A stretch of 5,738 nt of DNA from Verrucomicrobia bacterium UBA6775 (lineage in GTDB: Bacteria > Verrucomicrobiota > Verrucomicrobiia > Limisphaerales > UBA1096), in contig DKGH01000245.1 of NCBI GenBank assembly GCA_002453165.1, positions 1 through 5,738 on the forward strand, in the 5' to 3' direction. This document shows positions 1-5,738 of this stretch, in pieces; positions within the stretch are counted from its first letter, which is position 1; each line of letters starts with the position of its first letter. The notes under the pieces were generated by a model, which saw nothing but the letters and a program-made list of their open reading frames with translations, was not told the DNA's origin and ran no database searches. The position numbers and the translations under genes are program-made.

Positions 1-3000
1 AGCTTGGTTGATGTCAATCATCGCCAACGCACCCACGGCCATGCTGCGCGTCTCGGCGTGCTGCGTTTGGCCAAGCGGCCGTAGCGCATTTCGTGCCTCA
101 TCGCCGCCGGTTTCGCGGATGGCGTTGATCGCAGCCTGCCTGACGATTGACGTGGCACCGGCATCACCGGCCAGCTTGGCCAAGTCGGCAAACTTAGCGC
201 CCAGCCCCTTCCACGTCCCCGCGAGGCCCAGCGCGGCGACCTGCACCTCGCTATTTTTGCTGTTGATGAATTCGGCCACACCGGCCCGGTCCGCGTCCGG
301 CCGAAGGTTTCGCGACCGCGAAGCGTTACTCAACGCAGCCAGAACACGGGCCTGGCCTTTCTCGGATAGTTTGCCACCCACGAGTTGACTGTGAAGTTGC
401 TGCAACTCGGCCTTCGTCCCTGCCCGGCCAATAATCTCAATCCATGAGCCCTTTTCCGGGATGGTTTTACCCTTCAGAAACACACCCAGCACTTCGCTGG
501 CCTTGGCGGAGTCAACCGTCTTAAGCGCGAACTCCAATTGTTTCTCGTTGCCGTCGGCGGTCCACTTTCCTTCGCGAACCATGTCGAGCCACGGTTCCTC
601 GATTTCGTTCATGCTGAGCCAGGCGCCGTACTCCAGGTAATTGTCGGTCGGTTTTTCGAACACGCTCAGGGCCGCCTTCACCATGTCGTCGGACTTGGTT
701 TTTTTGTTCGTGATCGACCGAAGCGCGGCCAACCGCACGCGCGGGTGTCTATCCGTGACGCGCTTGGCCAAGCGGGGCGAAGCATCATCAAACTTCGACT
801 GCCACTCGTTTAACACCTGAACTGCCGCCGTGCGGACTCGGCCGTCCTCGGCCTCGAGCAACTTGTCGAGAAGCGGTTTGTTGACGACGTCCAGCCCCTG
901 ATAAATCCACAACCCCTCGAGCAGCGCCTGCTCGGCGGTTTGTCCGGCCACCCATTTTTCGAGCGCCGGCAGCACCTTCTCTTCGCCGCGCTCCTTGAGA
1001 ACGCGACGGGATTTTTCCCGCTCGAAGCCGTTCACCGAGGTCAGCTTGGCCAACAGCGCCTCGGTGCCCAGTTTTGTCAGATCGGTTTTCTTAACGACCG
1101 GACGTCCCTTGTACGAAACGCGCCAGATGCGGCCATGCACGTGGTCACGGCGTTCGTCGCGGAAATCGACTTCGCCGTGCTGAATGATCGGGTTCGACCA
1201 GTCGGCGATATAAAGCGCGCCGTCCGGTCCCATCTTCACGTCGATCGGGCGAAAGGTGACGCTCGGCGAACGCAGCACATCCGGCATCTCCTGCGTAACG
1301 TAGGTCGAGCCCTTTTCGCTGATGTCAAAACGAACGATGCGGTGCGCCCGGAAGTCGCAGGTGATCGCATCGCCCTGCCAGTCGTCGGGGAAGTGCTCAC
1401 TGCGAACCAGTTCCAAGCCACAGAATTTCGGGTAACGCCCCGGGCTGATGCTTGCCAGCAGCTTGGGCGCTCGGGCGTAGGTGAAGTACATCGCGCCCGG
1501 CACGGCGTAGCTCAAACCCTGCCCGCCCGCGCCATCGGTCACGAACGACTGGCCGAATGTGTCATAGTGGTGGCCCCACGGATTGCAGAAACCTCGCAGG
1601 AAAATTTCACTCTTCAGCGTCTCAGGGCGCATCCGCCAGACACCGCCGCTTTCCAACCGCAACACCTCGTGCGGCGTTTCCATGTGGGTGCGAATGTAAA
1701 TCGACTGATTAAAATACAGCCGCCCGTCGAATCCCCAGCGCAACGTGTGCAGGATGTGGTGCGTGTCCTCGGTGCCAAACCCGGCGGCGATCACCTTGCT
1801 TTCGTCCGCCTTGCCGTCGCCGTCGGTGTCCTTGAGGTGCAACAGTTCCGTACTTTGCCCCACGTACACGCCGCCGTCTCCCGGCTCAATGCCGGTAGGG
1901 ATCAACAGGTTGTCCGCGAACACAGTCGACTTGTCCGCCTGGCCGTCGTTGTTGGTGTCCTCCAAAATGATCACCTTATCGGTCGCCATCTGGCCGGGAA
2001 GAATCTGTGGGTACACCTCCGAACTGGCCACCCACAACCGGCCCCTGGCATCGAAGTTCATCTGGATCGGCTTGGCCAGGTGCGGGTTCTGCGCGAAGAG
2101 CTGGATCTCCAGCCCGTCTCCGAGGTTAAACTTGGGCAGCGGCTGCGGCTTGAACGACTTTTGCTCAATGGCCACCTCTTTGGTCGGTTCAGATTCATCG
2201 ACCGGTTTGATCTCCTCCCACTTCGACGCCTTCATGAACTCGTACTTCCGCGACTGGATCTTATTCAGCCCGTTGATCTCCTGTTCCTTTTCCTTGATCA
2301 ACGGATCGAACATTTGGATTTCCTTGAAATTGTTTCCCTGTTCATGCTTTCGGAAGCCCCAAAGGTAAGCCTGATTTTGTGGGCGCGACCGGTGGAAATA
2401 CAGCTCGTTTTTGTCAACGATCAGCTTGCGAATCTTTTTCCCAATCTCAATGTCCGGCCCCGCGTCGATGAAAGCGCCGTTGCCCCACTCGGTGGATGGC
2501 GCGGTGAGAACTTCCTTTCCATCAGCCACGAGCGTGAAGCGGTCTTCCGAAAGCCCCTGAACCTGAATACGACCAATAGAAGTGCGTCCCCGCACGGCGT
2601 CTGACCTCTTTTCCCCGCCAAAAAAAGGAGGCAACGATTCCATCTGGCCGGTCAGAGTAAACTTGTCACCCGAGCGGGAGATGTTCGACAGCTTGATCCC
2701 GTAGCCGCCATCCCGCTCCTTGCCGTCCTCGAGGACGCTAAACCGGAACGTCGACGACAGGTACCCGACGGAAAACTCCGTCGCCGCTGCCATCGTCCAG
2801 AAGCCGTATTCGTTCAGATGAATTCCGTCGCGCGTCAACTGCGGCACGGATGAACCCGGACGGCGTTTTAGAAACCGGTACAAATCGACAAACCAAGCGT
2901 CGTGCTCCGCGGCCAGATCGCCGATGACCTCACGGTACTTTTCCAGTGCGATGTTGTGTTCCTCGCCATCTGGCAGCTTGCCTCCCAAATCTTCGTGCGA

Positions 3001-3753
3001 GATGGGGGCCAGGAAAACCAGGCGCAGCGGGTTTTTCTTCTGCGCGTTGGCCTTGATGTGGGCAATGAGCGTCTGATAGTCGGCCTTGAACTTCTCAAGC
3101 GAACTGCCGTCGAGCGAGCTGGCCATGCCGTAGCCGATGATCGCCACCGACGGCTTGATCTCCGCGATCTGTTTTTGAAGTTGCAGCCACCCTTCGTTCG
3201 CGGGTTCGTGCCCGGCCTGACGGGTGCCGAGGCCATCGCGTGCGATGCCGGCCGGAGTGTCGCCGGTCCAGCCGATGTTACGAAAGTGGAGCGACTTGCC
3301 CTGATTTTGCACCGTGAGCCGGTACTCAAGGTAACCGTACTTTTGCATCTGCTCAATCAGGCCGTCCCCGACGAGCATGATCTGGTCTCCGCCAATCAAG
3401 TTGAGCTTCTTTTGCTTGCGCGGAAATGACTTGAGCGTGCGCCTGGGTTTGAGAGACGTGGCCGGTTTGCGGGTCGGCTTAGTCTTGGGCTTGGTCGCTT
3501 GGCCAAGCGGTACCGGCTTGGAGGCGGCGGGAGGCTTGGCCTTCGGTTGTGCAGACTTCGGGGCGACGTTTAGCGGCACCGGCTTGGATGTTGCCGCCGG
3601 CTTGGTCGCTCCACCGAGCGGCACCGGCTTGGAGACGGTCTGCTGCTTGGGCTGCGGCAGTTCCTTGGGAACCGGCGGCTTGGGCGCTTGGCCAAGCGCT
3701 TGACCCGCAATCGAGATTGCTACTGCAAAATATAAAAATCGGATCGGTTTCAT
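1..3753 (-). CDS. Giant secreted PVC-type membrane-bound dehydrogenase with N-terminal SGNH-like domain and HEAT repeats (C-terminus outside window)
   Basis: One uninterrupted frame of 1251 codons with no stop before the window edge, so the protein is 3'-truncated here. Residues 1-21 form a signal peptide (MKPIR, a hydrophobic stretch, likely cleavage after ALG). Residues 22-116 are a Lys/Pro/Ala linker with three SKPVPL repeats. Residues about 117-325 resemble an SGNH hydrolase: block I is VGDG (Gly131 where the Ser nucleophile should be), block II is NIGWTGDT (159-166), block III is GYGMASS (207-213, expected Asn absent), and block V keeps D309-x-x-H312. Residues about 326-541 are a connecting region. 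Residues about 542-880 match the PVC dehydrogenase/propeller family (TIGR02604, DUF7133 type), with Asp-rich loops at 599 and 642 and the family-like ending RDHVHGRIWRV. From about 890 onward there are HEAT-like helical repeats such as HPRVRLAALRSI. No CxxCH haem motif is seen; relatives often have one at the C-terminus. The substrate is unknown. An in-frame ATG at 3762 would add three residues (MLT); neither start has a Shine-Dalgarno. Family assignment is firm, enzymatic activity is not. Confidence 0.9.
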   Translation of the reverse strand, partial: MKPIRFLYFAVAISIAGQALGQAPKPPVPKELPQPKQQTVSKPVPLGGATKPAATSKPVPLNVAPKSAQPKAKPPAASKPVPLGQATKPKTKPTRKPATSLKPRRTLKSFPRKQKKLNLIGGDQIMLVGDGLIEQMQKYGYLEYRLTVQNQGKSLHFRNIGWTGDTPAGIARDGLGTRQAGHEPANEGWLQLQKQIAEIKPSVAIIGYGMASSLDGSSLEKFKADYQTLIAHIKANAQKKNPLRLVFLAPISHEDLGGKLPDGEEHNIALEKYREVIGDLAAEHDAWFVDLYRFLKRRPGSSVPQLTRDGIHLNEYGFWTMAAATEFSVGYLSSTFRFSVLEDGKERDGGYGIKLSNISRSGDKFTLTGQMESLPPFFGGEKRSDAVRGRTSIGRIQVQGLSEDRFTLVADGKEVLTAPSTEWGNGAFIDAGPDIEIGKKIRKLIVDKNELYFHRSRPQNQAYLWGFRKHEQGNNFKEIQMFDPLIKEKEQEINGLNKIQSRKYEFMKASKWEEIKPVDESEPTKEVAIEQKSFKPQPLPKFNLGDGLEIQLFAQNPHLAKPIQMNFDARGRLWVASSEVYPQILPGQMATDKVIILEDTNNDGQADKSTVFADNLLIPTGIEPGDGGVYVGQSTELLHLKDTDGDGKADESKVIAAGFGTEDTHHILHTLRWGFDGRLYFNQSIYIRTHMETPHEVLRLESGGVWRMRPETLKSEIFLRGFCNPWGHHYDTFGQSFVTDGAGGQGLSYAVPGAMYFTYARAPKLLASISPGRYPKFCGLELVRSEHFPDDWQGDAITCDFRAHRIVRFDISEKGSTYVTQEMPDVLRSPSVTFRPIDVKMGPDGALYIADWSNPIIQHGEVDFRDERRDHVHGRIWRVSYKGRPVVKKTDLTKLGTEALLAKLTSVNGFEREKSRRVLKERGEEKVLPALEKWVAGQTAEQALLEGLWIYQGLDVVNKPLLDKLLEAEDGRVRTAAVQVLNEWQSKFDDASPRLAKRVTDRHPRVRLAALRSITNKKTKSDDMVKAALSVFEKPTDNYLEYGAWLSMNEIEEPWLDMVREGKWTADGNEKQLEFALKTVDSAKASEVLGVFLKGKTIPEKGSWIEIIGRAGTKAELQQLHSQLVGGKLSEKGQARVLAALSNASRSRNLRPDADRAGVAEFINSKNSEVQVAALGLAGTWKGLGAKFADLAKLAGDAGATSIVRQAAINAIRETGGDEARNALRPLGQTQHAETRSMAVGALAMIDINQA
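175..184. repeat. 10-bp palindrome CTTGGCCAAG (copy 4)
   Basis: The core palindrome occurs without the CG flanks, in the HEAT-repeat coding region, read as TTG GCC AAG (L1191-A-K). Near copies sit at 66-75 (one mismatch) and 1046-1053 (inner TTGGCCAA only). Confidence 0.6.
761..774. repeat. 14-bp perfect palindrome, core CTTGGCCAAG (copy 3)
   Basis: CGCTTGGCCAAGCG is identical to copy 2 but lies about 2.7 kb away in the HEAT-repeat coding region. It is read in a different phase, CGC TTG GCC AAG, giving R994-L-A-K997. The change of reading frame argues that the DNA word, not a peptide motif, is what is repeated. Confidence 0.75.
3496..3509. repeat. 14-bp perfect palindrome, core CTTGGCCAAG (copy 2)
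   Basis: CGCTTGGCCAAGCG is a perfect palindrome inside the linker-coding part of the large gene. On the minus strand it reads CTT GGC CAA GCG, giving L83-G-Q-A86, the same phase as copy 1. Confidence 0.75.
3506..3633 (-). repeat. In-frame 17-bp repeats encoding SKPVPL in the Lys/Pro linker
   Basis: Three copies of a 17-base unit, plus-strand AGCGGCACCGGCTTGGA, lie at 3506-3522 (one mismatch), 3572-3588 and 3617-3633. Spacings of 66 and 45 bases are both multiples of three, so each copy encodes Ser-Lys-Pro-Val-Pro-Leu in the large secreted protein. The surrounding linker is rich in Lys, Pro and Ala, like periplasm- or wall-spanning linkers of envelope proteins. The repeats probably arose by local duplication and may vary in number between strains. 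Confidence 0.8.
3684..3699. repeat. 16-bp perfect palindrome, core CTTGGCCAAG (copy 1)
   Basis: GCGCTTGGCCAAGCGC is a perfect inverted repeat with no spacer. It lies inside the large minus-strand gene at the signal-peptide cleavage region and encodes A-L-G-Q-A (residues 19-23). It is the longest of four copies of the same core in this gene. Confidence 0.75.
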
Positions 3754-3768
3754 TGTCAGCATCGTTTG

Positions 3769-4464
3769 TTACTTGGAAATAATGGCCGCCTCGATGGTCT
3801 CCGCCATCACTTTGGCCCCGGCGGCGTTGGGATGAATCTTGTCCGGGAACATCTCCGGCTTGCCGCTCAGCGCAACGTACAGGTCGATGATTGGCAATCC
3901 CTTGCGCTTGGCCAGGGCTTGCACCTGCGGGATGACGCCCTCGACCACCCCTTTTTCACTAATCCCCCAGCGCGTCTGGTACACCGGCGCCGGTGAACAC
4001 AACCAAATCTTGGGCTTAGTCGGAAGTGCTGCGAAGTGGTCAATCATCGCCTCGTAATCGGCGGCGTACTCCGCACTGTGCTTCCAGTTTTGCGGTTTGG
4101 TGTCATTGGTGCCCAACTTGATAATCACCACGTGCGGGTTGAACTCCCTCGCCTGCTTGAATTCGGGTCGTTCCCAGTAGCTGAAATCCCCCTTCTTCAG
4201 CATCGTCGCCCCGCTGACCCCGAAGTTTCGGACATCGAACCTGTCGCCCAGCGACTTGCCCATCACGAGCGGGTAGTTGTGATTTTTACGATCCTTGATC
4301 CCGGCCCCGAACGTGATGCTATCCCCGACGCAGGCCACGCGGATGGTTTCGTCGTAATCCGCGGGATCCAGCTTGTGCGGGGACTTGGATCCAACAGTAA
4401 TGCATCCGGCCCCAGCCGCAGCCAAAGACACGACAACAGTATTGAGAAAATGACGCTTCTTCAT
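3769..4464 (-). CDS. SGNH/GDSL-family hydrolase, predicted lipoprotein
   Basis: A 231-residue protein with all SGNH signatures in order: block I VGDSIT (nucleophile Ser49), block II NFGVSGAT (oxyanion Gly85), block III GTND (Asn120) and block V D208-x-x-H211. This is the usual length and layout of single-domain SGNH esterases, which hydrolyse esters such as acetyl groups on carbohydrates or acyl groups on lipids; the substrate cannot be told from sequence. The N-terminus MKKRHFLNTVVVSLAAAGAGC has a charged start, a hydrophobic core and Cys21 in a lipobox-like AGAGC, so export and lipid anchoring are likely, although the residue three before the Cys is not the usual Leu. I chose the ATG at 4464 because the frame upstream (to 4572) would put 36 non-hydrophobic residues before the signal peptide and overlap the divergent gene. 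Its TAA is 15 bases before the ATG of the large dehydrogenase-like gene, which suggests an operon. Confidence 0.9.
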   Translation of the reverse strand: MKKRHFLNTVVVSLAAAGAGCITVGSKSPHKLDPADYDETIRVACVGDSITFGAGIKDRKNHNYPLVMGKSLGDRFDVRNFGVSGATMLKKGDFSYWERPEFKQAREFNPHVVIIKLGTNDTKPQNWKHSAEYAADYEAMIDHFAALPTKPKIWLCSPAPVYQTRWGISEKGVVEGVIPQVQALAKRKGLPIIDLYVALSGKPEMFPDKIHPNAAGAKVMAETIEAAIISK

Positions 4465-4477
4465 TTTAAACTGCCCG

Positions 4478-4506
4478 ATGAAACGCAATCTGCCGCCCAG
4501 TGGCAA
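4478..4506 (-). promoter_or_regulatory. Candidate sigma-70-like promoter for the minus-strand pair
   Basis: Reading the minus strand, TTGCCA (4506-4501, five of six to TTGACA) is followed after exactly 17 bases by TTTCAT (4483-4478, four of six to TATAAT). Transcription would begin only about 5-10 bases before the ATG at 4464, giving a very short leader, consistent with the absence of a Shine-Dalgarno. It lies in the only intergenic gap able to serve this gene pair. The -10 match is modest, so this is a candidate only. Confidence 0.3.
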
Positions 4507-4555
4507 GCTGGGTTTTGCTTGGGCCGAAGGCGATTGGCCGTTAGCGTGTCGCGCG

Positions 4556-5527
4556 ATGAAGGTTTTCGTCACCGGAGGCGCCGGCTACATCGGCTCGATT
4601 TGCGTGGAGCAACTGCTCGACGCCGGGCACGATGTCGTGGTGTTCGACAACCTCAGCGAGGGACACCGGTCCGCGGTGGACGAGCGCGCGATGTTCATCG
4701 AGGGCTGCCTCAGCGACCGCGAGACCATCCTGAACGCCGTAGCCTCAAACCAACCGGAGGCCATCATGCACTTCGCCGCCAACGCACTCGTCGGCGAGTC
4801 GATGACCAATCCGTCCAAGTATTTCCGAAACAACGTGGCCAACGGGATCAACCTCCTCGACGCCGCCGTCGAGGGAGGCGTGCGGAAGTTCGTGTTCAGC
4901 TCCACCTGCGCCACATTCGGCGTGCCGGAGACGATGCCCATGACCGAGGCGTTGCCACAAAACCCGATCAACCCCTACGGTGAAAGTAAGCTCATTTTCG
5001 AAAAACTGCTGCGTTGGTATCAGGAATTGCACGGATTGGAATTTGTCGCACTGCGTTATTTCAATGCGGCCGGGGCCAGCGAAAAGTTCGGCGAACATCA
5101 CCGCATTGAGACACACCTGATTCCCAACGTCCTCAAGGTTGCGCTGGGGCAGACGAAGGAATGCAAAATCCTCGGCACCGACTACCCTACCCCGGACGGC
5201 ACCTGCATCCGCGATTACATACACATCATCGACCTCTCGCAGGCGCACATGCTAGCGATGGAGCCGGGCAAAAACGGATACTATAATCTCGGCAACGGCG
5301 AGGGCTACTCCGTACGGCAAGTCATCGAGACCTGCGAACGCGTCAGCGGCAAACCCATCACCGCCATCGAGGAACAGCGCCGTCCGGGCGATCCCCCGCG
5401 ACTGGTCGCCGGCGCACAAAAGGCCATCGATGAACTGGGCTGGAAACCGCAGTTTGCTTCGCTTGACCAGATCGTCGAGTCGGCGTGGCGCTGGCATCAG
5501 GCCAACCCAAACGGTTACCCCGATTGA
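4556..5527 (+). CDS. galE: UDP-glucose 4-epimerase (GalE-like, extended SDR)
   Basis: A 323-residue extended short-chain dehydrogenase/reductase that interconverts UDP-glucose and UDP-galactose (possibly also the N-acetyl forms) in the cytoplasm with bound NAD. Visible motifs: the Rossmann signature TGGAGYIGS (residues 6-14), the acidic residue after strand 2 in VVVFDNLSEGHRSAV (Asp31), MHFAA (71-75), FSSTCATFG (114-122, Thr117 at the position of the catalytic Ser/Thr), the catalytic pair Y141-x-x-x-K145 in NPYGESK, LRYFNAAGA (166-174), and the GalE-typical CIRDYIHIIDLSQAH (217-231) and YYNLGNGEGYSV (242-253). Length is slightly under the usual 330-340. I chose the ATG at 4556 because the nucleotide-binding motif begins immediately after it; the in-frame ATG at 4478 would add 26 residues unlike any Rossmann start. 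No Shine-Dalgarno is visible. A SIS-domain gene starts 5 bases after its stop. Substrate specificity versus related UDP-sugar epimerases is not certain. Confidence 0.93.
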   Translation: MKVFVTGGAGYIGSICVEQLLDAGHDVVVFDNLSEGHRSAVDERAMFIEGCLSDRETILNAVASNQPEAIMHFAANALVGESMTNPSKYFRNNVANGINLLDAAVEGGVRKFVFSSTCATFGVPETMPMTEALPQNPINPYGESKLIFEKLLRWYQELHGLEFVALRYFNAAGASEKFGEHHRIETHLIPNVLKVALGQTKECKILGTDYPTPDGTCIRDYIHIIDLSQAHMLAMEPGKNGYYNLGNGEGYSVRQVIETCERVSGKPITAIEEQRRPGDPPRLVAGAQKAIDELGWKPQFASLDQIVESAWRWHQANPNGYPD

Positions 5528-5532
5528 TTCCC

Positions 5533-5738
5533 ATGTCACCCAGTCAGGATTACATCGAAAAATGCCGGAGGCTGGCCGAAACGGTCGATGCCCAGATCAA
5601 TGCCATCCAGCAGGCCGCCGAGTGGTTTACCGGGAGCATCCTCGCCGGGCGCATGGTTCACCTGTTTGGCTCCGGGCACAGCCGGATCATGGTCGAGGAA
5701 ATGTGGCCCCGCTACGGGTCGTTCGCCGGCTTCAACCC
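5533..5738 (+). CDS. SIS-domain phosphosugar-binding protein, UPF0309-like (N-terminal part; runs off right edge)
   Basis: The frame opens at ATG 5533 and stays open for 68 codons to the window edge. It starts MSPSQDYIEKCRRLAETV and contains the SIS-domain signature LFGSGHSRIMVEEMWPRYGSFAGFNP (residues 44-69, partly cut), typical of the UPF0309 / 'sugar isomerase domain' proteins related to MurQ-type phosphosugar-binding enzymes. The GSGHS loop is where SIS domains bind the sugar phosphate. The residues before it form an amphipathic helix as in the family. It follows the epimerase stop after only 5 bases with no Shine-Dalgarno, so co-transcription and coupled translation are likely. Members of this family are mostly uncharacterised; a role in amino-sugar or phosphosugar metabolism is inferred from the fold and the galE neighbour. 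Confidence 0.85.
   Translation, partial: MSPSQDYIEKCRRLAETVDAQINAIQQAAEWFTGSILAGRMVHLFGSGHSRIMVEEMWPRYGSFAGFN

Noticed and set aside
940..2604. Long plus-strand open frame of 554 codons
   Set aside because: It lies wholly antisense to the large minus-strand gene, whose translation shows clear family motifs throughout. The plus-strand product has no recognisable domain and looks like a GC-rich shadow frame.
3684..3699. Palindrome as a transcription terminator
   Set aside because: It has no loop, no following T-run on either strand, and lies inside the signal-peptide region of an open reading frame.
4515..4543. Possible plus-strand promoter for galE (TTGCTT with a weak -10 about 17 bases downstream)
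   Set aside because: No hexamer at the right distance resembles TATAAT closely enough to support a call.
4478..4555. Upstream in-frame ATG as galE start
   Set aside because: It would add 26 residues before the nucleotide-binding strand, which in this family begins at or near the first residue, and would occupy nearly the whole divergent control region.
4465..4572. N-terminal 36-residue extension of the SGNH lipoprotein from the ATG at 4572
   Set aside because: The extension would bury the signal peptide and lipobox and overlap galE; the ATG at 4464 gives a normal lipoprotein start.
4036..4983. Plus-strand open frame of 315 codons spanning the SGNH gene, the intergenic region and the start of galE
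   Set aside because: The product is Arg-rich and featureless and is out of frame with both well-supported genes it overlaps.

Overview
The window looks like chromosomal DNA from a member of the PVC superphylum, most likely Verrucomicrobiota or Planctomycetota. The main reason is a very large secreted protein of the 'PVC-type' membrane-bound dehydrogenase family (beta-propeller plus HEAT repeats), which is expanded in those phyla. The lack of recognisable Shine-Dalgarno sequences before all four genes fits this. DNA is moderately GC-rich, coding density is high, and I see no RNA genes, mobile elements or CRISPR arrays.

Layout. Positions 1-3753 (minus strand) are filled by one open frame of 1251 codons that runs off the left edge with no stop. 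It encodes a signal peptide, a Lys/Pro-rich linker with internal repeats, an SGNH-hydrolase-like domain with a degraded active site, the PVC dehydrogenase/propeller domain, and HEAT-like repeats. The C-terminus, where relatives often carry a CxxCH haem-binding domain, lies outside the window. Directly upstream on the same strand (3769-4464) is a small predicted lipoprotein that is an apparently intact SGNH/GDSL hydrolase. The two genes are 15 bases apart and probably co-transcribed. A 91-base divergent intergenic region (4465-4555) separates them from a plus-strand pair: a UDP-glucose 4-epimerase (4556-5527) and, 5 bases after it, the first 68 codons of a SIS-domain phosphosugar-binding protein of the UPF0309 type (5533 to the right edge).

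How the genes fit together. The minus-strand pair looks like an exported module: a lipid-anchored esterase/deacetylase-type enzyme with an intact catalytic tetrad, next to a giant exported protein whose own SGNH domain has probably become non-catalytic. A role in polysaccharide or sugar-derivative breakdown is plausible but is inference. The plus-strand pair is cytoplasmic nucleotide-sugar and phosphosugar metabolism.

The most unusual observations are (a) the intact versus degraded SGNH active sites in adjacent genes, and (b) a perfect palindrome with core CTTGGCCAAG that occurs four times within the large gene, in two different reading frames, three times extended to 14-16 bases. That pattern suggests a DNA-level iterated element rather than a protein repeat. 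I did not see clear evidence of a wholly new defence or mobile system.
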